Of a stretch of DNA of 64,000 nucleotides, positions 1 to 12,928 are shown one piece after another (position 1 is the first letter of the stretch; each line of letters starts with the position of its first letter). Source of the DNA: Muricea muricata (taxonomy: Eukaryota > Cnidaria > Anthozoa > Malacalcyonacea > Plexauridae); assembly GCA_963855995.1 (NCBI GenBank), contig OY979730.1:10951300-11015299 (forward strand), read 5' to 3'. The position numbers were made by a program, and so were the translations under genes. The notes beneath the pieces are model-generated. The model was not told where the DNA came from. It did not search any database and was given only the letters and a program-made list of their open reading frames with translations.

Positions 1-228
1 ACGCGCTTTTTGCGGCCTTCAAAACATTGAAAGCGCACGCTATTCTGGCCTGTAAATAGTACAAAAATACGAGAGCACGTTGCGCGGCTGAGCGACCCTG
101 TTCTAATTCATTGTGCCGTCGTTGTTCAACTGCAGTTTAACCCAGACGCGAGCGGGTAGTCTGTTTGTGCAAAGTTAAAAAATCTTTTCCCTACCACAAT
201 CCTTACAACACATAAAAAACCGTGCTGG

Positions 229-3200
229 TCAAACCTTCACCACCTGTTTGCAGTTTCGCTGTTTACAGTGGATCCGTAGTTCGGAAATGGACGAGAACGC
301 GGTCAAGCAGTCGAGGCACTCGAAGTTGCTATCGGCCCACGTGACACAGCAATTCGAACGTATGTGCATGTGAACGTGGAAACGGTCTCCGAATTCGTGT
401 CCGCATTCCGCGCAACAAAATTGCGCCTTCCGTCTGTGCATTTCGAATACGTGCTCCTCGAGATCGGAACTGACCTCAAAACCAAGTCCGCAAACTGGAC
501 AAAAGTTCTTCACCAGTTCCGGGTGATTGCAGGTCACGTGTTCTTGGAAGTCGTGCTTCGCCGTGAAGCCCATGCGACACGACTCGCACTTGAAGCGAAT
601 TCGGAAAAGGTGATAAACGTCGAAATGTTTTTGGGCGTCGAACTGTTTCTCGAAGATGATGTTGCAATGTCTGCACTTGAACGTATTGTACGAGGCTTCG
701 GTCGGCAGCTGGAAGGAGTGCAGGGCCGAGGCGTGCTTTTTGAGGTGGGAGACGTCTTGGAATATGATATCGCACTTCAAACACTTTGCGTCGCACTGTG
801 TTATCGATACCTCGTCGGTTGGGTGGAAATGAGATTGGCAGAAATGCTCGACAATGACGAGATATTCTTCGGCTTTTACCGGACACACGGGGCAAGTGAA
901 CGTGTCGACCCAGCCGTGGGCGGTGCGCAAATGAGCAGATAATGTCTCTTTTGTAAAGGTCTTGAAGCAGAACACACAAGTGTCCTCGCTTATGCTGTGA
1001 AAATCATATTTTACCGGGCTCGCTCGTTTATTTGTCTGTTCCATTTGTCCCGTTGTACTGTGGACATCGCCCGGTACGTTTGTCATGCTTTGATCGAGTT
1101 TTGGACCGACCCCGACCGAGCTATCCGCTGGCTTTTTAATACAACGACCAGCTCCGCTGTCATTGCCTAGGCTGCTTCGAGGCACGCTATTGGCTGGTTG
1201 CTTTGACCAATCAGCGGGCGATTTACTAGCTGCAGGGACACCATTGGCTACTGGGTTCGACCAGTCAGATGAGACGCTTTTGTCCGACACGAACACTATC
1301 TCCAAATCATTTTCAGTGGACTTTTCTGAACTTTCAGTTGCAGTCTTGTGTCCATTAACACTGTCAGATATACTCTTATGTACCTTAGTACCATCGTCTG
1401 TCCTATCTTGTCCCTCATTGCTCACAGAACTGCCGCTCTCACTTCCGGTATCTTCGTTCAATCCATCTTGCATTTCCCTGGGAATCTGTAGCCCGCGATG
1501 TTCCCTCAAGATATGCCAGCGGAGGTGGTAGGAATCGGTCGTGGCCGCGTGACATATGGGACACGTGGACATCACGCGCTCTTTTGACTTGCGTGTCAGA
1601 AGATCTTTGTGATGGTACTGGACTATATGCTGATGAAGTTCGCCAAGACACTTGCACTGGCATATGGGGCACTTGCCATTTTTCATTTCTTCCGTGTGTG
1701 TCGTCTTGATGTGCGAGGCCAGCACCTCTTTTGTAGCACAGGAAGTTGAGCAGAAGAAACAATGCATGTTTTCCCCATGAGCTTCTTGAATATGCAGCTG
1801 CAACATGTATTTTTTGGCAAATTTCTCAGCACAGTGGGGGCAGTGTAACTTTAGATTGCTTGCTGTTTTCTTCTTCAAACTTTCGGCCGCTTGCGCCGCT
1901 ACGTCGCTGGTTAAAGAGGCCTGATTTGGACTGGTGGAGTTTCTACCATTCACAATATTTGTGTTACCAGCAATAACTGTAGTAAAGGAAGCGTCGCTTT
2001 GCTTTGGTGCGTCGCCTGTCCCTATGGGGGAGCCAACGGGACTTTTACGAGTAAAGTTGTTGGTCTGAGGGTCTGTGGGCATGACGGTTGATATCGGAGT
2101 ACCAGTGACAATAACTTTGCCATTAACCTAAAAAAGGCATTGAGATATTCCGTAAGTAGTCGACTGGTTATACTCAACTTACAACTTACTAAGAGTATAG
2201 AGAAGCAAAATACAAGACGTATATACCTCAGCCACACTTATGACACCACTCGGAGTATCCATGTGAGCTTTCTTAGCGGGGATATTCACAGGTGTTTCCT
2301 CGTTGACCCGTTTAAGGGCATTCGTTAACTGATCTGTGTTAGGAATACTATCAACTGGACTGTCATTAGGATCAGGACTGACGCTTTCGTCTGCGTTTTC
2401 ATCCAGAGGTAGAGTTGATGGTTGAGTGAATGGCCGCCATGTTGAATTTTGACGTCGACTCTCTGAATATGATGAAATCATTGTATTAGTTTGTTTTATG
2501 TGTGTATTAGAAAGGTGTCTGTATTAGAGAGAGATGTCTGTATTAGAAAGAGATGTTTGTATTAGAGAGAGATGTCTGCATCAGTGAGTGATGTCTGTAT
2601 TAGAGAGAGATGTCTGCACTAGAGAGATGTCTGTATTAGAAAGAGATGTCTGTATTAGAAAGAGATATTTGCATTAGAGAGAGATGTCTGCATCAGTGAG
2701 TGATGTCTGTATTAGAGACAGATGTCTGTATTAGAGAGAGATGTTTGTATTAGAGAGAGAGAGAGAGATGTCTGCATCAGTGAGTGATGTCTGTATTAGA
2801 GAGAGACGTCTGCATTACAGAGAGACGTCTGTATTAGAGAGGTGCCTGTATTAGAGAGATGCCTTTCTTGGAAAGATGTCTGTATAAGAGAGATGTTTGT
2901 ATAAGAGAGATCTCTGTACTAAAGAGATGTCTGTATTAAAGAGATGTCTGTATTAGAGAGATCTGTATTAGAGAGATGTCTGTATTAAAGAGTCATTGTG
3001 CTTACCATGTCCATGAACTTGGACAATATGTTCTTCCAGGATTTTAATTTCGGGAAACGCTTGCCAGCACTGCCAGCACATATATCCCTCGTCTTCTTGA
3101 AGGCGAAAGCCTTTGTGTCTGTTTCGGAGGTGCGTGCGAAGCTTGCGTTTTTGGTTGTAAAAGCGACCACAAAGTTCGCACGTGAATCCCTCCTCGGTCT

Positions 3201-4671
3201 TCTCAGCATGGTAGCTGCTGTTAAAACAGAGATTAATAAACAGTCGGAAGCTCAGAATAATAAATCCAAGTCGAGCACGATAGTTGAGAAAAATCGCATT
3301 GAGAGAAAAATCTCATTGACCAGGACATGAGAGTTAAGAAACTCTCATGCAAACTCTTGCTTGTCAACTATCGTGCGACTGTTGTTGCTGGATCAGAAAG
3401 TCCGCTGAAAGAAGTCATCCCTGTAAAGAACTCGTAACTTACCTGGTCTGGTAGACTTTACAGGTGTGTCCTTTGTCTACAGTGCATTTACACAACGAGC
3501 ACCATATACTACCGGGCTCCTTAAATCCTCTTGTTGCAGTGGCTAGTGACAGCACGTCAACAATTTTTACTTCACTGTTTACAACCACTGCTTCTGGATC
3601 GGGTTGCCCGTTATTCGCTTCACTTGAACCTAGGAGATGAGAAAACAATCAATGAAATTGGGGAAAGAAATGTTACGTGCGCAGCCAGTAACCTTGTTGC
3701 AAATTGTCCATTTCACCGGCTTGTTTTTAACTTTCAACAAGTTTCAATGAACTTATCAAGCCTGTTAAAATCAGGCTTGTTGCAACTTGTCATTTGCAGA
3801 CTTGTTACAACTTGTTGAAACAACTTGCAGCAAGCCTGTGGATAACAAGTTTTGACAATCAACTTTACTACAAGCGGTAGCGAAGCCAGCTCGACGATTC
3901 AGTCCAGCTATGCAAATTTCAAATCATTATAATTATTCATTTCTTTAGAAATTGTTGTTTTCACAGTCAATGAACACGAAAATATTTGCATAGCGGGACT
4001 AAATCATCGGGCTGGCTACGCTACTGAAATCAAGGCTGTTGACAACTTGCAACAGACCTGCCGTCAACAAGCTTTTGCAAGCCTTGCGAACGGATCCTGA
4101 TATAGGCTTGTTGATAACAAGTCTGTAGCAAGATGCCAACAGACTTGCCGCAACCTCAGAGCTTGTAGGCGGGTCGAACTAGGGGTACGCACTTTCTGTT
4201 CACAAGTCACTGGTATTTCAGCGACAAAGTAATTCAAATCTCCACACGATAAATGACAAATACGACACACAAACCTGTTTCTTTAGTAGTACCGGCATTA
4301 GACGCTCCCCCGGGACATTGCACAATCGCCTGTACTTTTTCTCCGGTCACGTTTCCAGCGATGTGAATCCCGTGACACATCACGTGCAGCTGTAACTCGC
4401 GTTTCGTCAGGAACGCGACGGAACACAAGTCACAGATGAAAGGGGGCGAAGCTGAAGGATCAAGCAGTTGAGAATTAATTCGTCTTATGGCGGCTTCGTG
4501 ACGCAAATGATCTTCTCCTTCTTTCGAATACATTTTAGTTGCTGGTGGTTGAATTTGTTCGTCGGCAATTTTCATTTCTGAAACTGCGTTGTCATCACTA
4601 CAAATAGAATGATCTATACTAATTATACGTTGTCTTTTCCAGGAGCTTTCATTAGGCGAATATACAGACAT
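229..4671 (-). CDS. multi-C2H2 zinc-finger protein, five coding exons
   Basis: Exons read on the minus strand: 4671-4275, 3629-3443, 3217-3006, 2462-2227, 2127-229; all junctions are GT-AG, phases agree, and the total is 977 codons including the TGA at 231-229. I start at the ATG at 4671 because the open frame above it only offers a TTG; an upstream 5' exon cannot be excluded. Fingers: one in exon 1 (C-x2-C after FI, ending HVMCH), a CSLC...HTC knuckle in exon 2, two in exon 3 (FTCELC and YMCWQC types), and about twelve in the large last exon, four near residues 438-560 and eight near 725-970. The last cluster ends with a C-x2-C...H...C finger. Linkers are not the TGEKP type, and a long Ser/Thr/Asp-rich segment separates the two clusters. 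C2H2 proteins are usually nuclear nucleic-acid binders; target and orthologue are not recognised. Confidence 0.85.
2500..2990. repeat. ~20-bp minisatellite in intron of the zinc-finger gene
   Basis: The intron between exons 3 and 4 (2463-3005) is almost entirely copies of a unit reading GATGTCTGTATTAGAGAGA, with variants (TGCATCAGTGAGTGATG, shorter AGAGATG forms). Copies at the 5' end of the block are longer and those near 2940-2990 are shortened, so length is probably polymorphic. Confidence 0.9.
3690..4165. repeat. ACAAGTTGT-type palindromic interspersed repeat, interrupted by a MITE
   Basis: Intron 1 of the zinc-finger gene contains many degenerate, partly self-complementary words such as CAACTTGTTGAAACAACTTG and AACAAGTCTGTAGCAAG. 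The same word family recurs at 14.25-14.88 kb in a PREB intron, so it is an interspersed repeat. The block is split by the inverted-repeat element at 3877-4024. Confidence 0.7.
3877..4024. mobile_element. 148-bp MITE nested in the ACAAGTTGT repeat
   Basis: The ends are inverted: GTAGCGAAGCCAGC at 3877 is complementary to GCTGGCTACGCTAC ending at 4024 with one mismatch, and pairing continues imperfectly through CGACGATTCAGTCC and GGACTAAATCATCGG to TATGCAAAT/ATTTGCATA. It carries no coding capacity. Its position inside another repeat gives a relative age: it inserted later. Confidence 0.75.
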
Positions 4672-4680
4672 CAGTGACAA

Positions 4681-5640
4681 CTGTCTTTTCTCGATCCAGC
4701 AGACGTTAAAATATGCCCGTCCAGGGAGGCTCTGTAAGGTGCTAATCTTATTTCTTTAATCGCTTCAGCTGGGTACTGAACTGTGACAGGTCTGACGACA
4801 TGAGAGACTTTAATACATAAGAGTCAATCAGTGAACTCAAGCCGGATATAAATACTGGAACGCGATGACTCCATGTTTGGGTGGAGCCAAGATGGCCGAG
4901 GTCTGCAAAAAATATTTTATTTCATAGGACCACAAAGCCAATGAAAATATTTTCTACAAGTAACGCTTAAAAGCGCTGCTAAACAAGATGTATAAGAAAG
5001 TCAATGTCAAACACGCCATTCCTAGTTGCAAAAAGCGACCGTTTTCCTTAATCATAGCTTCCTTCTTTGATGACTTTTCCCCATCATTAAAGTACTAGCT
5101 ATCATCACGTTTATCGATTTGTTTTTAATGACATATATAGAGCGCACATACACAAATATTTTCTTTCTTTCTGTTACCTTTTTCTTGGAGACTTTTCAGA
5201 TTTTCACAGTTTTATCCTGCTTTTTTCCCTGCCTCAAACTCAAAACGTTTCTGGGACCAATGGTCCTCAGGTCCGCCATAATATACAGACGTGATTGGAA
5301 TCAACATCAACTGTACTCATTCTTAAGTTGTACCGAAGTGAGGGAATGATACTAAATTGCAATGAATGTCTCTCAAAATAGAGCCGACTTTAAACTCAAA
5401 TCAATGACGTCATACGAAACCCAAAGCACGGTCGAAAAACTGAGGAAAGGATTTTAGCGCTTACGAATTCCACAGGCCCATAATTAAATTTCAAGAAAAT
5501 TCCTCATGATAACATAAATTAGCCGAGGGGGCAATATAATGTAATTCCACGTTGAAGTGTCAAAAAACGAGGATTCCGCATTGCTAATGACGTTAAGAAT
5601 TCGAATTCCGTTTTGAGGTGAATAGAAATTTGCATTCGCA
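4681..5640. other. upstream flank of the zinc-finger gene, no gene seen
   Basis: AT-rich sequence with only short frames. GCCAAGATGGCCGAG at about 4886 resembles a YY1-type AAGATGG core, a motif often near animal transcription starts; it lies about 220 bp upstream of the zinc-finger start codon and could mark its promoter. That is inference from one motif. Confidence 0.3.
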
Positions 5641-5649
5641 ATTCAAAGC

Positions 5650-5870
5650 TCACGGAATTTCCTGTATTGCAAAGATTCCTTATAAGCAGACCTCGCGAAT
5701 GACGGTCGCTTTTGAGCGGTTGCCTAATCTCTGTCAAACAAAACTGCATTAACGAGGACTTTGATGCAAAATCGCATTCAGGAATTTCCTGTATCAAAAT
5801 CTTTGTTATGCGCAGACCTGGCGTTCGCTGGCTCTCTGTCTAACAAAACTCGAGCTATGACTTTGATGTG
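5650..5870. repeat. diverged two-copy tandem duplication of ~105-126 bp
   Basis: GGAATTTCCTGTAT...GCAGACCT starts at about 5654 and again at about 5780, and TCTCTGTCAAACAAAACT...GACTTTGATG at about 5728 recurs with one change at about 5833. The copies differ by several substitutions and small deletions. The weak minus-strand frame across it (5519-5797) follows the repeat and is not taken as a gene. Confidence 0.7.
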
Positions 5871-8800
5871 AATGCATATGTAGGAAAAATTGATGCAAAA
5901 TTGCTTGGAGGAAATGGCTGGAAGGTCGTTTCTTCGCCATTGTTCCTCTCTTTCTTAATCGATGCATGCAATCTTACAAATAATTTACAAGCAATTGTGA
6001 ATTCACATCTTATGTTAATGTACATATAGTCTGTAAATGTGAGTAAGAGTCTTTGATTCACAGATAAAGTAGACATTATTATCGTGCCCTAAAAGAAAGA
6101 GTTTTTCCAGCGATGGTCTATAGATTGGGTTAAGCTCAAAGGTTAAAGAGCAAAGAACACGGTATTATCTCGGAGAGTGAATAGCGGCTCCTAATATTTG
6201 GGCATAATCCCTCCTATTAATTTTACCACAAGTAATGGCAGCATCCAACAGGAATTTCCTTTGTAACACAAGAGGTGCATCCGCGTGCTTCATGCCATTC
6301 AATATACGTTCTTCTGCTTGTTTGGCAATGTTTAGGTAACTAGCAATATCAACTCTGAACTACAAAAGCGTGCATTTCAGGCATAATATCCAGCGTGATT
6401 GCGCTCACTTTACATTACCAACCTTTTAATAGTTGAATCACTTGTAACACTTTCTGCAACGGGTTCCTAAACAATCGAGAAACTTTAGTTAAAACAAACT
6501 GTTACAAACACGTTTGTGGAGGCTTTGCAGCGACGCTGTTTCAACGAGCAGATGTCGAGAAGATTGTGTCTGGGTGTGCCAATTCTACCTACGGAGTCAC
6601 GTTACTTTGAGTGAGGGTCGGGTGATGTGTTCTGGAATTCCACCTCGTTGCCTCAATATCAGCCTATATGACAGTAGGGCCAGCTATCCAAATGTCTCGA
6701 AACTTACAACGAACGCTGGCGCATGTTATTTGCTTGTGGCTATTTGTCTCTACCGCCTCTTCAGCATGTTGTTCCAAAAAATTTCATGCACAAATATGCG
6801 TCACTTCTTGGTCCAATGCCAAATCCCCAGTAATTCCTTAACCCTCTTTATCACTGGGCTAGCAGCTTGATAGCAAGGCTAAATTGTAGCAAAATAGCTA
6901 CCGCAATGCGGTGCAGTGCTTTCGAGGAATAATGCTCGGAGAATACCTAGAAAGTCTTCAGAGAAACTATGTCAGCTTGGCAGTCTCGGTAGTGCAGTCG
7001 AAAGCACTAAAACCATTGGATCTTTCACTACCAGAAACTTAAAAAAAAATTGCACGTCTCCGGACCTTTATTGAGACGTTAGTCACACAACAGCAGTTTT
7101 ATTAACTTTCTGACTTTTGGTCGAAATCTCAAATTCTAATTATATCGTTGCAGTACCCTACAGTACATTCAACGTGATTTTGTGTCAAACGTTTTTCCCA
7201 GATTAACATTTTTGAGGTCTACTCATGAGCTGTGTAAACATCTAGAACGTTATTATACCGTATCGCATTCCTGTAAAAAGGCCTCGCTAGATTTCAGTCA
7301 CCTTGATTAGGTCACAGAGAACGTGTGCAACGACATGCTGTAGCGTGATAAGACGCAGGGTTTTGCAGTCTTTTGGCATGCAAAGCACGTTAAATAAACA
7401 CCAACTGTTCCAACCACACGAGCGTTATTTATACATGCATTTTGCACGAAGAATTACGAGTGATTTTAGCACTTGTTCATTATGTTTCTCACTACTCTAG
7501 TACTCTTGGGTTAGCAGACTCACTCAAAAGCCTATCACCCACTTGATAGGGGATCCGATGTACCTACGGTTTAACGCCCTCATCCGAGAACGAAGAGGGA
7601 GAGCTTTCTTCTCAACTATTTTAATACCTTGAGTAAAGGCTTAAACTCTGGCTACACTCATCTTGGAAGGCAAGAGTGCTGACCACAACAAGGCCAGGAA
7701 AATGGCTAATTACTACAGTAATCTTGTATGTAGTACACTTAAGGGCGGCCTTACACTATTTGTAACTACAGCAAAAAATGCATAACGAGAAAAAAAACAT
7801 GAAAAAATCAGCCCTTCTCCCCAAAAGTCTCAATTTTGGACAAGCATCAACACATTGGTCTATAATTGAAGTGGTCAGAGGGGAGGACATATCTTTAGGC
7901 CTAAGGTCAAAATAGAGAATTTTACCAAATTAATGCAAGCACAGTTTCCAAGACTTTTCAGGAAAGGAAAGTTTTCTATCGTTTTGGAAAGAGACTAAAC
8001 CGTGCAAAACCTGCAAGTGTACATTTTGACTTCATAACATAATTACTTATTACAATAATTGACTAGTCTAGAAATTTTCTTCAGTCAGCTAAGTCAGTCT
8101 GCTCAAAATTTTCTTGGAACTAGCAAGTTCCCTAGTTCCACAAAATTCCTCAATTTTCTCCCCTGGGAACATCTCTAAATCCATTACCAAACTTTTCAGA
8201 AGTCACAGACAAGATTTGCAATTCCAGTCAATGGCACAAATATTTATGCTTGAGCAGTTATGCACATGTACTTGACTGATAGAAAAATCCACTTGCAAAT
8301 TTCCTTCTTGAAAATTTGAATGATGTTAATTGCACCCTGACGTGAAAATGTTGTTTGTGGTGTCTGAATTTGTATCCACAACTGGCAAGGCAAAACATAT
8401 GCCTGACCATTGCAGGAATTAAACCTTTGAACGAAAGAAGCCAGTAAGAAAACTCTTCATTCAAACAGTTCATTACACAACAGAGAATAAAATAATAGCT
8501 TGCAAATAGGCATTTGAAAAATGATCATTTTGCATTCTAAACAAGGGAGCTTACATTCACTTATTGTGAATTGCGAGCTATTAGTTCTAAACAAATGTTT
8601 AAACACATTCATTCAAATCCTACTTTTGGCATCATGCCAGCTTCCAGGTTCACATGCGAATAGCTGCATGCAAAATTTCTCGGCCTGTGTGGCTTAATGC
8701 ATGAATTTTAAGTAAAACTTGAATACACTAACGTCACCAATAAGCCTTCCTGCTGACTAAGCCTACTTGTGTATTTCAAAACATACACCTGCCAAGTCAC

Positions 8801-10290
8801 TGTGTTGAACTTATTGGATTTAAAGTTTTATTCCATTGGGCAACCTATCCCCTGAGGAAAAGTGCGATGGGTCACGATTAGAAATTGTATGTGAAAAACA
8901 ACAGTCATAATATTGAAGCATATTTCCATTTCAATCGATTATACAGCCCAAAATGCAACGTTTTACGGTGACCAAAAGCTTTTCCAACACATTAATGCCT
9001 GAAAAAGCCAAAAATGCTTCCACCTCTAAGCTAAAATAAAATCACGAAAAGCTATAAATCACTGACACATTAAATCTTCTTTTACTTTGTTTATTTTAGG
9101 TTAATAATAAACATTCTTGGTCTTAGTTCAGATTTGTAGATATTATGGTCAATTTTGGGGAGAGGGGAATGGGAGGGGGGGGGGGGTAAGACCATTGAAA
9201 TTTTCATCAAGTTTTAAAGTGGTAAGATTTTATATAAGTTGAGAAGATGAACTATATAATTATAAGTTTATAACATTTTTTGCTAATTTAAAAAGGCTTT
9301 GCATTAATGGCTTTGTGAAAAAAAATCTTTTAATTCATTACATTTTCAAAGTTTCATACTGATAAAAACAGTACAATTTGTAAAATAATATGGGATGTGT
9401 AATAGCTCAACATAATAAATGTATCAGAGCTGTGCATAGTTAAATGATCCTTTTTACAAAGTGTACGAGACGGCAACAAACATTGTTTTTAATTTAGATG
9501 TTGCTTTTAAATCTGGACAAAGTGATTTTTACTGAAGCTTTTCAACCACAGGAATGTGCAAGTAGCTTGCTCATTATCGGGGAAAATCTTCCCATGTCAC
9601 TGGATGGGACTAGAATAAGGATTAGAAATACGACACCAAAAATAGCTTTTTCTTTGTCTGTTGTTTATGTAAGGAAATTTGGAAACTGAGTGGGCTGACA
9701 TGGAAAATGTCCTCCCAAAACAGTGCATTACATTGTCTACATATTATTTTATCAGCAAACATCAAGCTTATTGTATGGTGTTTAATGGTTAAAAAGCAGC
9801 CTGGGATCTGGTTAGAGTAACTAAAACTGAAATCCGCTTATTATCTTTCCCCCACACACGTCCAGTAGTCAATACAATGTGACGTCATCACCATCAACAT
9901 GTAATTTTTGTTTACAATGAGCTAAAATTTGCAATGCTTTGGTAATCCAATTTTGCCACATATCTCATGATTGTCCAAACTCTAACAACTCCAAAAGGGA
10001 ATAGAATGGCTAAGCCGGAAAGATTTTTTAAATCAAATTCTTTTTATCATGCATGACATTGGCTGCAACCGGCCATTAGTGGTGACACTGGCATTGTATG
10101 ATGCAACAACTTTTTCTAATTATCAAACTCTGACAGTTATTGGCTGCAACACTGGAATCGTGGTGTGTGTTACAGAATAAGCAATAAAACAAACAAGAAT
10201 GGTTGCTACCTACACAGCTGCGACCATTGTTAGGGTCAGTTGAAAAAAATAGGGTCAGTCGAAAAGAGGTGCCACTTCTCAGTTTTTTGT
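5871..10290. other. gene-poor AT-rich stretch
   Basis: I see no exon with both a plausible frame and splice sites, no RNA gene and no strong repeat here. Frames of 60-118 codons occur (for example 6514-6870 plus and 8258-8473 minus), but they lack recognisable domains, and the 6514 frame opens at a TTG. A poly-G run lies at about 9174-9187. Confidence 0.5.
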
Positions 10291-10299
10291 TTAAAATTG

Positions 10300-11110
10300 G
10301 CTTTACAGGTTGGCAGCCTAATTTGCATCGCAGAAATAACAATTGCCTTGCTGCACACATGCAACCATGAATTTAGCTTGACGAACAACCAGTTCACCAT
10401 TTGGATCAGTATGGTAGCCAGTGCTCGAGTTGTGAGGCAAAGTACAATTCCTTATAGTACTTTGGACTGTCAGACATGTCACTTATTCTTTTATCCTTCC
10501 CATCAATTTTTCCACCATACAATATTTCAATACACTTATGAACCTTTCTTGTACTGATTTCACTTCCTCGAGCAATCTTGCTCGGAATGCAATCTTGCTT
10601 ACAATACAAGTGAAACGATATCGCGATCTTAGGGGTCATATGAGATTTCTTATTACACTTTTCAATTCTACGAAAGATTATCGGATCGTGTGTATTTGTA
10701 GCAATTAAAAAACACATTGCAACAAATGCCTGCAGAGAATGCGCCCGACTATTCTGGAACACTCATTGTGGAATACGCTCGCATTTAAAAGAAAGATTAC
10801 AAAAGACAATACCTGTGTGTCGGGTTCACTGCTTAATTCCACGTTTCCCGAGATCTTCGAGATGATTGAATGTAAATTCTTCCTTCTGAAACCAACAAGT
10901 GTCAACTATTTTGTTATACGCTTCTTGCGAGCACTTTGACCGGCTTTTGAGCCGTAATGTCCGTAGTTTTCAGCGAAAATACAGCCAGATCGGGATCTTG
11001 GCTGCTTTCTGTTGTCTTAAGCTTTGGGTCAAACGTCTTGTAATTTGAACTTACCTTTTCATATCTTTGATGGGATTTTCTCGAGGCTTAGATTTCCAAG
11101 TATGCCCTTA
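10300..11110 (-). other. possible unresolved coding segment
   Basis: Several adjacent minus-strand stretches look protein-like but do not join into one model. About 11090-10925 is open in one frame (contains SSNYKTFDPKLKTTESSQ) and spans a good donor AAAAG|GTAAGT. About 10880-10812 follows a TTTCAG and ends at ACACAG|GTATTG. About 10740-10404 follows CTCTGCAG and reads hydrophilic sequence with CIPSKIARGSEISTRKVHKC, which looks helix-turn-helix-like. A second frame, 10432-10325, reads TGYHTDPNGELVVRQAKF before a stop. Frames clash at the last step, so this may be a decayed gene, a transposase relic, or chance. No family is recognised. Confidence 0.25.
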
Positions 11111-11894
11111 ATTTACGACCCTCGGATTATGGACGGTTTTTCACGGCGATTTTTTTCAATACAAACGTACGGTACTCAACGGTGTTCCCTCCAATTTCAA
11201 GCGAGTTTTTGCCGTTAATTAAGCATTCTTTTTGCCTTCAATTGTATTTATCATAAAAGCTGAACCGCTTTCAAAGGCCTTTGTTAATATTTGCACGTAT
11301 AAATATGCATGAGAACGAGGCAAACAGACACAACAATAGTCTTATGACAGTTCATGCGTGCCTTGCGTTTGAAAATCCGAAACAAGCGGAAAATAACCTT
11401 TGAATTCCGGTGCAAAACCGCCTTCGGTTGCGAAAGTCGATGTAAAACCATTCCTTTTGTTTAACAAAGGCATTTCCACGCGATATGTCCCATTTAATTT
11501 GAAATATTCTTTCAGCCAAAAGGAATGTTTTTAATGAGCTATTAATTATTAACATGCAAAGCTCTGCCATTGAAAATCAAGTTTTGTTATGCAAATCAAT
11601 GTCTGTCGGTATTCAAAATATGAGATATTAATCAGGCACTCGATTGGAACGAATTCGTTTTCAAAGAATAGGAGGTGAAACGAAGACTACAGTGAGAAAT
11701 ATTGATTTATTTGCGCCTAAAATAAAATAATGTAGCCGGCCAGGGCCTATTTATTTACGGTCATTTTGTAACTATTAATTTAATAATTGTTTACCGGTAA
11801 TTTACGAATGATATTTGTGTGCTAGTTGTCCAATTTTTTTCCTCCAATAATCAAGAACTTATCAAAAAGCTGTTCAGGCTTAGCAGACTGTGTC

Positions 11895-11980
11895 ACAGCT
11901 AGTTTTTTTTTCAACTTTCTAAATTAAACAGCTAGTTTTTTTTTTCAACTTTCTAAATTAAACAGCTAGTTTTTTTGAAA
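11895..11980. repeat. ~34-bp tandem repeat, about 2.5 copies
   Basis: The unit CAGCTAGTTTTTTTTTCAAC followed by TTTCTAAATTAAA starts at 11896, 11929 and 11962; the third copy runs into TTTTTTGAAAAAAAA. Confidence 0.85.
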
Positions 11981-12109
11981 AAAAAAACATCGTGTTCACC
12001 TTTTAAAGCACACAAGCTCAAAGCACCTTTTTGTAACTCAACATAAGTGTCCAAAAGCACGTGCATGTTTGTAACATTTAACAGCATGTGTAACAAGAAT
12101 ATAAAACAC

Positions 12110-12465
12110 TCATACAACACAGCGTAACACCATGTAACACCAAATAACACCATTTAACACCAAGTAAGACCACGTTACACCATATCACAACATGAAAACC
12201 ATGTATTATGTAACAGCATACTATAAGACTAAACACTAAGTAACATCAAACAGCAGAGCTTTCAACACCATGTAACATGTGGCACCATATAACACTACCT
12301 GACACCGCTATACACTATGTAACATCACACAGCAGTGCTTGCAACACCATGTAACACTATGTAACACCACATGGAAGAGCTTGTAACGCGATGTAATACC
12401 ATATAACACTATGTAACATGTAATTAACTAGTATCCTGTAACACCACACAACAACGCTTGCAAGT
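12110..12465. repeat. TAACACCATG-type minisatellite
   Basis: A basic ~11-bp word TAACACCATGT is repeated with variants from about 12110. From 12240 it is organised in longer ~75-85-bp units that add AACATCACACAGCAGTGCTT. Coding seen across it is repeat-driven. Confidence 0.85.
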
Positions 12466-12558
12466 TGTAATTCCTCTTTATTCTTTCCACCGTAAGACTC
12501 AATCACACCATTGACAATACTTGACAGTTCTTTAATTTAAATAAGACCATATATGAAA

Positions 12559-12928
12559 TTAGTATAATTTCTTTAGTAAATAATGGTTGAGAAGGTTTTT
12601 GATTGGTTGACTGACTAGTTAATCTGAGACATTATTCACTAGTTGGCATTTTTTTAAAATGGCCGCCAATGAGAGTCGTTTTGACGTATTATGCTTTTGC
12701 CAAAATTAGCAAATGGAGAAAAATTGCAGTAATATAAATTCAAAGAATACAAACAAATCTTAAGGCAATAGATCGTCTGCAAATACCTTATTAAATACTT
12801 TTTTCACTATTTAAAAAATACTAGTAAACTTTAGTCTTTACTTTGAAATTTTCAGAAGTAAACTGTATTCATAAAAGACGACAGTGCATTTTATACACCG
12901 GTAAATTTTACTAAAGAAATTATACTAA
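12559..12928. mobile_element. 370-bp MITE with perfect 22-bp terminal inverted repeats
   Basis: The 22 bases from 12559 (begins TTAGTATAATTTC) are exactly complementary to those ending at 12928 (ends GAAATTATACTAA). The interior has no coding capacity. Flanking sequence TTGACAATACTTGACAGTTC at about 12511 recurs with few changes at about 13124, so the locus has also been duplicated around it. Confidence 0.75.

Noticed and set aside
364-942. 192-codon plus-strand frame
   Set aside because: It lies antisense within the last exon of the zinc-finger gene and is a shadow of that long coding exon.
5519-5797. 92-codon minus-strand frame
   Set aside because: Spans a diverged tandem duplication; composition and repeats explain it.
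6514-6870. 118-codon plus-strand frame
   Set aside because: Opens at TTG rather than ATG, has no recognisable domain and no splice context.
12110-12465. Protein-coding region near 12 kb
   Set aside because: Reading frames follow TAACACCATG repeats and change with each unit.
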